DNA of 64,000 nucleotides from JAGVSR01 sp031413815 (GTDB taxonomy: Bacteria > Pseudomonadota > Alphaproteobacteria > Rhizobiales > Hyphomicrobiaceae). Positions 8,697 to 18,419 of the stretch are shown here, one piece after another (the first letter of the stretch is position 1; each line of letters begins with the position of its first letter). The translations under genes and the position numbers were made by a program. Under the pieces are notes generated by a model, which did no database searches, had not been told where the DNA came from, and saw only the letters and a program-made list of their open reading frames with translations. The DNA is taken from assembly GCA_031413815.1 (NCBI GenBank), contig JANOFU010000005.1:1-64000 (forward strand), given 5' to 3'.

Positions 8697-10970
8697 GTGA
8701 GTGACGAACAAGCTGGGACCGGCCCGGGCACATATGCGGGCGGGATCGGCGGGGTGCTGGCCGTCTTTACGCTGACCACATTCCTTTCGGCGATGCTGCT
8801 GTTCTCTGTGCAGCCCATGTTCACAAAAATGGTGCTGCCGCTGCTCGGTGGCGCGCCATCGGTGTGGGCCGTGGCCCTCGTGTTCTTCCAGACCGCGCTG
8901 CTGGCTGGGTACTGTTACGCACACGCTTTGATCCGCTACGTCCCGGTCAAGACAACGGGGCTCATTCACTTGGGGCTCACTGCTGCCGCCATCGTGGCGC
9001 TGCCGATCGCGGTGCCTGCCGGCTGGACAGAACCGCCGCCGGGCGAACCCTACCTTTGGCAGTTGGGTCTGTTTGCGCTTGCGGTTGGGTTGCCGTTCGT
9101 GGCAGTGGCGGCCAACGCGCCGCTGTTGCAGGCGTGGTTCACGCGCACGGGGCATGCCCAGGCCAAAGATCCCTACTTTCTCTATGCCGCGTCCAACCTT
9201 GGCAGTTTCATCGCGTTGCTGGGATATCCATTGGTGTTGGAACCCGTATTTGGGTTGTCATCGCTGGCGAAAGTTTGGGCGGCCGGCTTCGTGGCACTGA
9301 TAGCCGCGCTCGCACTGTGTGTCTTCATGGTACGCGCTGGCTGGACGGACAGCGACACGTGCGCGACGGCTGGGACGCTGGACGATGCCGCACCTCAATG
9401 GGTGGACCGGCTGCGCTGGGTGGGGTTGTCGCTGGTGCCCTCCGCGCTGCTGACGGCTTTTACCACCCATGTCGCCACCGACGTGGCCTCAGCGCCGCTG
9501 ATTTGGGTGATCCCGCTCGCACTGTATTTGCTGACATTTGTGATCGTGTTTCGTGAACGCTCGCTGATCCCGATGCCGGTCCTTCTCGCTGTGCATCTGG
9601 TGTCTGTGTTGGCCTGCCTCGTACAGCTGTCACGGTTGGAGTCCGACAGTCTCTACATCTCGGGGTTCCTTGGAATTGCGGCGTTTGTGACGTCGGCACT
9701 CGTGGCGCATCGCACGCTGTATGAAGCCCGGCCAGGGGCCAGCCATCTGACAGAGTTCTACCTATGGATGTCGCTCGGCGGCGCGCTGGGCGGCACGTTT
9801 GCAGCTCTCGTGGCGCCCCAGATCTTCTCGCAGGTGTTTGAGTATCCGCTGCTGCTCGCCCTCTCGTTTGCGTGCCGGCCTGGCGCGTTGGACTGGAGCG
9901 CCCTGCGGCAGCGGTCCTGGATCCTCCCTGTTTTGGGCGCCTGCGCGGCGCTCGTGGTTCTGGTGCCGCTTGTGTCAGACAAGATGGGTTGGACGTTTGG
10001 CGTCTGGGGGCCGACCGCTGTTGCAGTCATCGCGTTGGCTGCTGCGGCGGTGGCATTCTGGAAATACCCCACGCCGCAGCTCGTGGTTGGCGCACTGATG
10101 GGCCTGGCGATCATTACGCAACCCTCTAGCGTGCGCCGCGGCGAGGCCGAGCGCAGCTACTTCGGCGTTCATCGCGTCATCCAGTCGGAAGATGGCGTGT
10201 TCAACCTGCTGCAACATGGCACGACGCTGCATGGGGCGCAGCGCGTGCGCGACGAAGAAGGCAAACCCGTCAACGATACTGAGCCCGTCACCTACTATCA
10301 CCCAAAGAGCCCCATGGCGCAGTCGGTGCTATGGGCGCGCGTGGCCGTGCCGAAGGATGCGAAAGGCCGGTTCGGCGTTGTCGGACTGGGATCAGGATCG
10401 CTCGCCTGTCATTCGGCAGAAGGGGAGACGTGGCGGTTCTATGAAATTGATCCGGTCGTCACGGGTATCGCCAAGTCAGATAAATTTACTTACCTGAAGT
10501 CCTGCTTGCCCAATGCCGACATCGTCATGGGCGACGCGCGATTGACGCTCGCCAAGGAGCCGGATGAGAGTTTCGACTATCTGTTGGTGGATGCCTTCTC
10601 GTCGGATGCTGTGCCGACGCATTTAATGACGGTCGAAGCCTTGACGATGTATGCCGCCAAACTGAAGCCCGATGGGCTGGGTGTGCTGCACATCTCCAAT
10701 CGCTATCTCGATCTGGAAGCAGTGCTGCAGGCCACTATCCCGGCTGTGCCAGGGATTGCGGCTGTGACCGTCGAGGACCGGTCGGCCTCGCGTGGCTACG
10801 CCGTGATGCGGTCAACGGCGATCATCTTTTCCAAGAACCCGCAGAATGCGATGCGGCTGTTGGGTCCGCGTGGTGGGCGTACACTGACCTATCGCGCGCT
10901 GTCGCCATGGACCGACGACAGCTCTGACGTTTTGGGGCCGCTGATCTCGCGGTACCGCAATCCCGGGTAG
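8697..10970 (+). CDS. Fused membrane transporter-like / spermidine synthase-like protein
   Basis: A 757-residue protein. About the first 480 residues hold 12 or so hydrophobic segments (for example AVFTLTTFLSAMLLFSVQPM). The C-terminal 250 residues form a Rossmann methyltransferase-like fold of the spermidine synthase family: FGVVGLGSGSLACH, then YEIDPVV, VMGDARLTL and LLVDAFSSDAVP, which keeps the key Asp. Proteins of this architecture are annotated as fused MFS/spermidine synthases, and I know of no demonstrated substrate. GTG start at 8697 with GAGG six bases before it. No partner follows: a REP-like element begins 112 bases after the stop. Confidence 0.88.
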   Translation: MSDEQAGTGPGTYAGGIGGVLAVFTLTTFLSAMLLFSVQPMFTKMVLPLLGGAPSVWAVALVFFQTALLAGYCYAHALIRYVPVKTTGLIHLGLTAAAIVALPIAVPAGWTEPPPGEPYLWQLGLFALAVGLPFVAVAANAPLLQAWFTRTGHAQAKDPYFLYAASNLGSFIALLGYPLVLEPVFGLSSLAKVWAAGFVALIAALALCVFMVRAGWTDSDTCATAGTLDDAAPQWVDRLRWVGLSLVPSALLTAFTTHVATDVASAPLIWVIPLALYLLTFVIVFRERSLIPMPVLLAVHLVSVLACLVQLSRLESDSLYISGFLGIAAFVTSALVAHRTLYEARPGASHLTEFYLWMSLGGALGGTFAALVAPQIFSQVFEYPLLLALSFACRPGALDWSALRQRSWILPVLGACAALVVLVPLVSDKMGWTFGVWGPTAVAVIALAAAAVAFWKYPTPQLVVGALMGLAIITQPSSVRRGEAERSYFGVHRVIQSEDGVFNLLQHGTTLHGAQRVRDEEGKPVNDTEPVTYYHPKSPMAQSVLWARVAVPKDAKGRFGVVGLGSGSLACHSAEGETWRFYEIDPVVTGIAKSDKFTYLKSCLPNADIVMGDARLTLAKEPDESFDYLLVDAFSSDAVPTHLMTVEALTMYAAKLKPDGLGVLHISNRYLDLEAVLQATIPAVPGIAAVTVEDRSASRGYAVMRSTAIIFSKNPQNAMRLLGPRGGRTLTYRALSPWTDDSSDVLGPLISRYRNPG

Positions 10971-11082
10971 GGCCAAGTGCTTGCCAGCTGCCCACGGCTG
11001 TCCGGTTCAGACCTTCACTGACAGACACGACATCATGTTTGAATTACCGAAACCGCTCAGGTTGGTGAGCGACGACATGATT

Positions 11083-11222
11083 CTCTCTCCCGTCGGGAGA
11101 GGGTCAGGGTGAGGTGTTAAAGTCCCAGCAATGAAAACCGAAACCCCTCACCCGGTTCGCCAAGGACGAGTGAGCAAGGCTGCTAACTCGTGGCGAACCT
11201 GCCCTCTCCCGATGGGAGAGGG
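11083..11222. repeat. REP-like mosaic element
   Basis: Two outer hairpins (CTCTCCCGTCGGGAGAG near 11085-11101 and CTCTCCCGATGGGAGAG near 11204-11220) enclose a paired core: CGCCAAGGACGAGTGAG at 11158-11174 and CTAACTCGTGGCG at 11183-11195. The core is the same as that at 3613-3690, in the opposite orientation. It fills most of the space between two convergent genes and may also act as a bidirectional transcription stop. Confidence 0.75.
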
Positions 11223-11258
11223 AACAAAAACTTCAACCGAAGAGTCGTGGCACCTGTT

Positions 11259-11669
11259 CTAAAAAGCGGGTTGGACGTCGGCGCCTGTCGGCGGCGGGCC
11301 CATGGCGTCGAGGATTTCCGTTTCAGCGCCGGTGAAGACGCGTGAGCGTGTCAGGAAGCGCACGCCCTCGGGCGCTTCAACTGAGAACCCGGATCCGCGG
11401 CCAGGCACCACGTCGATGATCAGATGCGTGTGCTGCCAGTACTCAAACTGCGACTTGCCCATATAGAACGGCTGGCCGGCGATTTCGCCGATATAGACAT
11501 CCTGGGCGCCGACGCGGAACTCGCGCCGCGGGTAGCACATCGGTGCTGACCCATCGCAGCAGCCGCCCGACTGATGGAACAGCAGCACTCCATGGAGTGC
11601 AATCAGCTTGGTGATCAGCGTCTCAGTTGCAGGCGTGGCGCTGACCCGAGTGACTCTGTTTGAAATCAT
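11259..11669 (-). CDS. DUF779 domain protein
   Basis: A 136-residue protein with DUF779 features: LHGVLLFHQSGGCCDGSAPMC near the N-terminus and QFEYWQHTHLIIDVVPGRGSGFSVE later. The CC pair and the GGCCDG loop are the family's hallmark. DUF779 genes usually sit beside NAD-dependent (acet)aldehyde dehydrogenases, as here, and the function is unknown. Its start overlaps the stop of the isochorismatase-like gene by four bases, so the two are co-translated. The aldehyde dehydrogenase lies just upstream on the same strand. Cysteine- and histidine-rich segments suggest metal binding, which is inference. Confidence 0.88.
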   Translation of the reverse strand: MISNRVTRVSATPATETLITKLIALHGVLLFHQSGGCCDGSAPMCYPRREFRVGAQDVYIGEIAGQPFYMGKSQFEYWQHTHLIIDVVPGRGSGFSVEAPEGVRFLTRSRVFTGAETEILDAMGPPPTGADVQPAF

Positions 11670-12262
11670 GCTGGGACCTTGCTGCCATCGGGAACGACAA
11701 TGGCAAACATGTCAGCGAGCGCTGTCAAGGCTCCGTTGTGAACCTCTTGAGCCGAGAGTTCTCCGCCGACGGGATTGGGCAGCGAGCGGGTGGCGGTTGC
11801 GTTCGCGACGACGGTTGAGCGGTAGCCGTGATTGAAGGCCGCCCTTGTTGTCGAGTTCACACAGATGTGTGTCATGAAGCCAGCGATGACCAGATCTGTT
11901 GCTCCCAAGCGCTTCAATTCGGCGTCGAGATCCGTCTTTTCAAACGAGCTGGGATAGGTTTTGGTGATGACCTTTTCACCAGCTGCCGGGGCGACGACAT
12001 CGGCGATTTGCCCGATGCGTGCCTTGGTGTCGTAAGGACCGCCCGCTCCAGCGTCATGCTGGATGTGAATAACGGGTGTGCCCGCAGCGCGTGCGCGCGC
12101 CAGAAGCGTGGCGCATTCCTTTAGAGCCAGTTCGACACCCTCGAGCTGCATCACGCCTTCGCGATAGGTATTCTGGCAGTCAATCAAGACCAGAACGGAC
12201 TTCGACAAGGGCGCCGGTTCGGTTGGCATGGCCAAGAGAGAACGAAGGGTTGGCCTGGCCAT
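11666..12262 (-). CDS. Isochorismatase-family cysteine hydrolase
   Basis: A 198-residue cysteine hydrolase of the isochorismatase/nicotinamidase superfamily. The triad is visible: Asp in VLVLIDCQNTY, Lys in VITKTYPSSF and the nucleophilic Cys in AGFMTHICVNSTTRAA, and a cis-peptide-like VIAGF precedes the Cys. The substrate is unknown, as the family includes hydrolases of several amides. The Met at 12262 is chosen because the residues before it (frame open to 12385) do not look coding. The stop overlaps the DUF779 start. The set appears to form an aldehyde dehydrogenase, hydrolase, DUF779 operon. Confidence 0.88.
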   Translation of the reverse strand: MARPTLRSLLAMPTEPAPLSKSVLVLIDCQNTYREGVMQLEGVELALKECATLLARARAAGTPVIHIQHDAGAGGPYDTKARIGQIADVVAPAAGEKVITKTYPSSFEKTDLDAELKRLGATDLVIAGFMTHICVNSTTRAAFNHGYRSTVVANATATRSLPNPVGGELSAQEVHNGALTALADMFAIVVPDGSKVPA

Positions 12263-12406
12263 TTGGGTGATCCATTTTTTTTGATGCGGGTTCGGAATTG
12301 CGACGCGACATAGGCACATCTTAAGACTCGGTAGTCTGAAATCAAAGACGCCAGTGCCCGCCCCGTGACAAGGGACGGGCACCAAGCAAACTCGAAATTC
12401 TAGACC

Positions 12407-13927
<1,521 letters not shown>

Positions 13928-14002
13928 GGTGTACTCCCTTTTTTGGCCAAGTGCATCTCGCGGAGCGAGCGTCTGGCCTTGCAGGCGTTGAAAGTCTAAG
14001 CT

Positions 14003-14018
14003 ATATCCAAAAGGATAT
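14003..14018. promoter_or_regulatory. Palindrome upstream of the aldehyde dehydrogenase gene
   Basis: ATATCC-AAAA-GGATAT is a perfect 6-base inverted repeat 76 bases before the aldehyde dehydrogenase ATG. Its size and position suit a repressor or activator site. I see no sigma-54 (-24/-12) motif here, although related genes elsewhere use one. Confidence 0.35.
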
Positions 14019-14204
14019 TGATAGGCGAGTGCGTCTTTGGTCGACCTCACGCTTTGCAGTTTGCTGAAGCAGCGGTTCGGCGGGGCGAAGTCTGTTCGCG
14101 TGTCTGTGTCTCAACCCTGCAAACATTCGCTCACCACGCTCGGCGGGGGCTGTGCGAGCAAGCAAATGCCTGCAGGGATTTCGTAGGCCGCCTGCCGGGC
14201 GGCG

Positions 14205-14384
14205 TTAGAGGCGGTCATCGCCGGCCGCACCTGGATCGGCAATCGTAAGACTGAGCAGAAGCCCGACGAGCCGTTCAAGCTGACAGCCAGCCCAACTCGG
14301 AACCGGAACGAGCCACTGACGAGCTGGGATAGCGTCCGGTCGGCTGAGTTCAGCGTTAAGCCATTGTGCAGTTCTGGTGCCCAT
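14205..14384 (-). CDS. Possible small protein, doubtful
   Basis: A 59-residue frame (starting MGTRTAQWLNAEL) lies 22 bases downstream of the 184-residue hypothetical gene, with a weak GAGA before its ATG. It contains PARQWLVPVPSWAGCQLERL and a hydrophobic stretch. No family is recognised. Position after a same-strand gene is the only support. Confidence 0.25.
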   Translation of the reverse strand: MGTRTAQWLNAELSRPDAIPARQWLVPVPSWAGCQLERLVGLLLSLTIADPGAAGDDRL

Positions 14385-14406
14385 CGGCGTGTTCTCTATT
14401 AAAGTT

Positions 14407-14961
14407 TCAATGCAAGACGCGCGGCTGATCGAGGTCGATGGTCGTGGCGCATCCTTCATGACTTTCAGGTCTTACTCTCAGTGACGGACCGGCTTGAACG
14501 AGATCGAGCGCTGCAGTGATGACGGCTGAGGCGTCTCCGCCGTTCAGCAATTTCTCGGCGCGCGCTCGCGTGACGCGCGCATTCGGAAAACGGCAGGACC
14601 GCAGGAGTGAGAGAATGTCGAGTTCGTCGTCGCACACGACGGCGCTGCAGGCTGGTAGAAATCCGAAATGTCCCTGACGCTGGCGCTGGATAGCCACCAT
14701 TAACCTCGTGATGCTTGCCACGCATCGCGATCCATCGACCGCTCCGAGACGCCTGATGGCCAGGTCGTGGGCTGCATCCAGAGCAGTGACGTCATTTGAG
14801 GCTATAGACGTGCAGTAGAGCCGCACGACATCGAGCTGCAAATTTTCTAAGTTACTGAGACCCAGAGCCGCACGAGTGTGCAGCCGATGACAACAGTCGC
14901 ATTCGCCCCTAGCTGCTGATCCGTCGTGTCCGGTCGCGAGTGCCTTGGACTTACTCTTCAT
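14407..14961 (-). CDS. Conserved-looking hypothetical protein
   Basis: A 184-residue soluble protein with no recognised domain. An ECDCCHR motif near residues 20-26 could bind metal. The rest is helical (for example DVTALDAAHDLAIRRL and ITRLMVAIQRQRQGHFGFLPACS), with balanced composition rather than the Arg-rich look of shadow frames. I have an impression of similar Rhizobiales hypothetical proteins but cannot name a family. It is transcribed away from the amine oxidase gene across a 660-base gap. Confidence 0.55.
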   Translation of the reverse strand: MKSKSKALATGHDGSAARGECDCCHRLHTRAALGLSNLENLQLDVVRLYCTSIASNDVTALDAAHDLAIRRLGAVDGSRCVASITRLMVAIQRQRQGHFGFLPACSAVVCDDELDILSLLRSCRFPNARVTRARAEKLLNGGDASAVITAALDLVQAGPSLRVRPESHEGCATTIDLDQPRVLH

Positions 14962-15622
14962 TTCGGGGTCCGATCAAAGTTTTAACGCGCCAACTGCCGC
15001 GCGAGTTCCCGCGGTGGAGAGCGCGCACTGAAAAACTGCACAAAGAGTGCTATTGTGAGCGAGCCCGCAGCGTGTGGAGCCCGCCTGAGTAGAGGTCCGG
15101 CGGGGCATTCACAACTTGGTGCAACGGGTTATTTGGGTGGGGCACCGTCAACGGACTGCACGTGGCGTCCGCTTCAATCGGCTCTCGTCGCGGCCTGAGC
15201 GACGGACACGTCATGTTCATGGTCTTGGCTCCAATAGGCGAGGTTCAAAGTCCCGCAATCGGCAGACACGAATGCCTGTGTCGCGAAGGTGAGCGACACG
15301 GGCAGTGCGGTCAAGTTATTTTTGCGCGAGATCAGTAGGTTAGAATTGGTCCAATTCTGAGATGAAGTCTGCGCGTTGAGCAGTGCTCTCGCGCACGCGG
15401 CGCGCAGCACGTCGTCTGCAGTCTTGCTATGACTTGGACCGGTGTCCCAAAAAGAACGCAGCGGGACCCGATTCAATCTTGCGGGTCATGACCACGGTCG
15501 CCTAGGCTAGGCGCTGCTTATCAGCGGACCTAGCCGCACACGATGAGACACGGAGCATGCCAACAGGGTCTCACGGAGAGCCGCCGGCTTTCCGCGCATT
15601 TCCCCATCGTTCAAGAGGTGAG
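14962..15622. other. Divergent intergenic region without a convincing gene
   Basis: These 660 bases separate the hypothetical gene from the amine oxidase gene. A 100-codon frame on the minus strand (15174-15476, TTG start) has no ribosome site or recognised product, so I do not call it. The stretch probably carries the two divergent promoters. Confidence 0.5.
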
Positions 15623-17587
15623 ATGATGTCTGTCGCTCAGATTCAACGAGACTGCTGTTCGACACCCGAACCGACTGCCGTCCGCAGTGATGTCGTGCGC
15701 CATCCTTTGGAATCCCTGACGCCGGACGAGATCCGCAAGGTGGCGGCTATTGTCATCAATGCCGCGCCATACGGTATTGATACGCGCTTTGAGACCATGG
15801 AGCTATTGGAGCCGGATAAGGCTATCGTGCGCGCATTCAAATCTGGCGATCCCATCGCGCGCAAGGCGCGGGTCAATGTGTTCAGTGCCACGGCGATTGG
15901 CGTCACGCGGATGACGGTGTGCATCGACAGCGGCCGGATTCTGACGCGGCAAGAGCTTCCGGGCATGCGCCCGATGATCCAACTTGAACAATTCCTGCAG
16001 GTCGAAGGAATTATCCGCAAGGACCCCGCCTTCATTGCCGGATGCGCCAAGCGCGGCATCACTGACATGGAGCAAGTGTGCATCGATCCGTGGTCGGCCG
16101 GCGAGTTCGGTATACCCGGCGAAGATGGCCGCCACCTGTGCCACGTGTTTGCCTGGCTGCGCCTGCGTGAGAACGAGAACTTTTACGCCCATCCCATCGA
16201 GGGTCTGAATGCCGTCATCGACCTCAAGACCTGGGAAGTGATTCGAGTCGACGACTATGGTGTGATCCCTATCCCGATGCGCGAAGCGAATTACGAGGCG
16301 GATTTGGTGCAGTCGCAGCGTCCGCGGCTGAAACCCATCAATGTGACCCAGCCCGAAGGGGTGAGCTTCAAGCTCGATGGCCACACGCTGACTTGGGACA
16401 AGTGGTCGTTGGTTATTGGCTTCAATGCGCGAGAGTCGCTAACGATCCATGACATTCAGTACGATGGCCGTCCCGTCGTACATCGCGCCTCGTTGGTCGA
16501 AATGGTCGTGCCCTACGGCAGTCCCGACAACGGACACTTCCGCAAGCATGTGTTCGACGTCGGCGAATACGGTCTGGGTAAACTCGCCAATTCCCTGAAG
16601 CTCGGCTGCGATTGCCTCGGTGCGATTCAGTATCTCGATGTTCATATGAACACGATGGATGGTGATCTGCTGACGATCGAGAAGGCCATCTGCATCCACG
16701 AAGAAGATTCCGGGCTGCTTTGGAAGCACTGGGATTTCCGCACAGACCGGGCTGAAACGCGGCGCGCGCGCAAGCTTGTTGTATCAACCATCTGCTCGGT
16801 CGGCAATTATGAGTACGCCCAGTACTGGTATTTTCACATCGACGGCTCAATCGAGTTTGAGGTGAAGGCCACAGGTATCATCAACACGGTCGGCTGCGTT
16901 CCGGGGCAAAAGAACAAGTATGGCCGCGAAGTCTCGCCGGGCGTGATGGGGCAGATCCACCAGCACATCTTCTGCGCCCGGCTCGACATGGCCGTCGACG
17001 GCGACACCAACAGTGTCGTGGAGTGCAATACTTATGAGGAACCGGAAGGGCCCGGCAATCCGTATGGCAACTGCTACTTCGAAGAAGAGACCGTCTTGAA
17101 GCGCGAAAGCGAAGCCGCCCGCCGTGCCAATTTCGAAACGCAGCGGTCCTGGAAGGTCATCAACCCGAACAAGACCAATCTCACCGGCGGGCCCGTTGGC
17201 TACCGGCTCGAAGCGCCCAATTGTGTCCGCGCCTTCATCCGCCCGCACACGCACTCCGGCAAACGTGCCGGGTTTGTGCAGAACCATATCTGGGTGACAG
17301 CGTTCGATCCCGAAGAGCGCTATCCCGGCGGCGAGTTCATGAACCACTCCGACGGCAGCGGTGGTCTGGCGGATTTCATCAGAAAAGACCGGCCGATCGA
17401 AAACACCGACATCGTGCTGTGGCACGTGTTTGGCCTGCATCACTCCGTGCGGCACGAGGACTTCCCCGTGCAGCCGTGCATCAATACCGGGTTCCGGCTG
17501 ATGCCGTCCGGCTTCTTTGACGGCAATCCGGCGATCGACCTACCGCCGGAAGTGAACGCGGCCAGCTGCTGCGCAAATGAGGCTTAG
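15623..17587 (+). CDS. Copper-containing primary-amine oxidase (TPQ enzyme)
   Basis: Oxidises primary amines to aldehydes with release of ammonia and hydrogen peroxide, using copper and protein-derived topaquinone. The cofactor tyrosine is Y396 in NYEY. Copper ligands are H446 and H448 in the HQH motif and, by alignment, H607 in GLHHSVRHEDFPV. The catalytic-base region FDVGEYGLG is present. At 654 residues the length is normal for the family. No signal peptide is visible, so the enzyme is probably cytoplasmic, as in Arthrobacter. AGAGG precedes the tandem ATGs at 15623 and 15626, and the second has better spacing. A strong terminator follows. Substrate range cannot be read from sequence. Confidence 0.95.
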   Translation: MMSVAQIQRDCCSTPEPTAVRSDVVRHPLESLTPDEIRKVAAIVINAAPYGIDTRFETMELLEPDKAIVRAFKSGDPIARKARVNVFSATAIGVTRMTVCIDSGRILTRQELPGMRPMIQLEQFLQVEGIIRKDPAFIAGCAKRGITDMEQVCIDPWSAGEFGIPGEDGRHLCHVFAWLRLRENENFYAHPIEGLNAVIDLKTWEVIRVDDYGVIPIPMREANYEADLVQSQRPRLKPINVTQPEGVSFKLDGHTLTWDKWSLVIGFNARESLTIHDIQYDGRPVVHRASLVEMVVPYGSPDNGHFRKHVFDVGEYGLGKLANSLKLGCDCLGAIQYLDVHMNTMDGDLLTIEKAICIHEEDSGLLWKHWDFRTDRAETRRARKLVVSTICSVGNYEYAQYWYFHIDGSIEFEVKATGIINTVGCVPGQKNKYGREVSPGVMGQIHQHIFCARLDMAVDGDTNSVVECNTYEEPEGPGNPYGNCYFEEETVLKRESEAARRANFETQRSWKVINPNKTNLTGGPVGYRLEAPNCVRAFIRPHTHSGKRAGFVQNHIWVTAFDPEERYPGGEFMNHSDGSGGLADFIRKDRPIENTDIVLWHVFGLHHSVRHEDFPVQPCINTGFRLMPSGFFDGNPAIDLPPEVNAASCCANEA

Positions 17588-17616
17588 GGTCCCTATGGCG
17601 TCTTGAGACACGTGAG

Positions 17617-17642
17617 GCCGCTGGGGAAACCCGGCGGCTTTT
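17617..17642 (+). terminator. Intrinsic terminator after the amine oxidase gene
   Basis: GCCGCTGGG pairs with CCCGGCGGC (one T-G pair) around a GAAA tetraloop, followed by TTTT. It begins 30 bases after the stop codon and isolates the amine oxidase gene from gatC. Confidence 0.85.
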
Positions 17643-17746
17643 GCCTTTTCTGCCCCTGGCGGCAGCATCGGGTTGCGCAAGCGGCTCCGGGGCAGCTATG
17701 ACAGCCCTCGATGCGGCCCCGGCCGCCCAACTCCCAGGGGAAGTCC

Positions 17747-18034
17747 ATGCAAGTCGATAAAGCGACCGTCTTGCGCATTGCGCGGCTCGCCCGCATCAAG
17801 GTCAGCGACCAAGAGGCTAAGGGGCTCGAAAAAGAGCTGTCGGGAATTCTCGATTGGGTCAAACAGCTCGATGAGGTCGATACCGCCAATGTCGAGCCGA
17901 TGACGCGCGTTGTCCCGATCGGTCTCAAGAAGCGTAGAGACGAGGTGACGGACGGGAGCATCGCCGCAGACGTCACGCGCAATGCCCCGCAAACCGAAGA
18001 CCATTTCTATGTGGTGCCCAAGGTGATTGACTGA
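17747..18034 (+). CDS. gatC: Asp-tRNA(Asn)/Glu-tRNA(Gln) amidotransferase subunit C
   Basis: The 95-residue small subunit of GatCAB, which converts misacylated Glu-tRNA(Gln) and/or Asp-tRNA(Asn) to the correct aminoacyl-tRNA. GatC stabilises the A-B complex. Typical features are the N-terminal VLRIARLARIKVS helix, the central ILDWVKQLDEVDT segment, VEPMTRVVP and the C-terminal HFYVVPKVID. The ATG at 17747 follows AGGGGA. gatA lies about 390 bases downstream with a small membrane gene in between, while gatB is at 25.3 kb. Confidence 0.95.
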   Translation: MQVDKATVLRIARLARIKVSDQEAKGLEKELSGILDWVKQLDEVDTANVEPMTRVVPIGLKKRRDEVTDGSIAADVTRNAPQTEDHFYVVPKVID

Positions 18035-18070
18035 GCTCTGGCCGTTTGCCGTCGTTTTCAGAGGTGTCCG

Positions 18071-18343
18071 ATGTCGAAAATTCTCGCCGTCCTGGCTGTG
18101 TTGCTGATCATCACCGGTGTCGTCCTGCTGGCGGTACCGCGCGCCGAGGCGCCCGCGACGCGGGGGCTCGCACCGGAAGCGATCGTCATTCCATCGCTGG
18201 TCAATCAAGCGCGCGATATCGCCGAGACGGTCAATGCGCCGCTGTCCATTCTGTGCGGATTGGTCAGCCTGTTCTATTCGCGCCGGACGTACCTGGTGAA
18301 CAAGGACCGGGCCGAGGCCGCGAAGATTGGGCGGCCTGTTTGA
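18071..18343 (+). CDS. Small membrane protein between gatC and gatA
   Basis: A 90-residue product with a hydrophobic N-terminal segment (ILAVLAVLLIITGVVLLAV) and a second short hydrophobic segment near residues 60-70 ending in YSRRTYL. It could be a two-span membrane protein or a signal-anchored protein with a membrane-proximal tail. AGAGGTG precedes the ATG. It lies 36 bases after gatC and 76 bases before the preferred gatA start, so all three are probably one transcript. No family is recognised and a role in amidotransferase function is not implied. Confidence 0.65.
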   Translation: MSKILAVLAVLLIITGVVLLAVPRAEAPATRGLAPEAIVIPSLVNQARDIAETVNAPLSILCGLVSLFYSRRTYLVNKDRAEAAKIGRPV

Positions 18344-18419
18344 TCAGGTGCCGTACAGCTCTCATACGAATGATGCAGCGGCTCAGCGGCGCTGCGATGC
18401 CAAGAAGGACAATCCGATC

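Noticed and set aside
15174..15476. 100-codon minus-strand frame upstream of the amine oxidase
   Set aside because: TTG start, no ribosome site and no family; it occupies a divergent promoter region.
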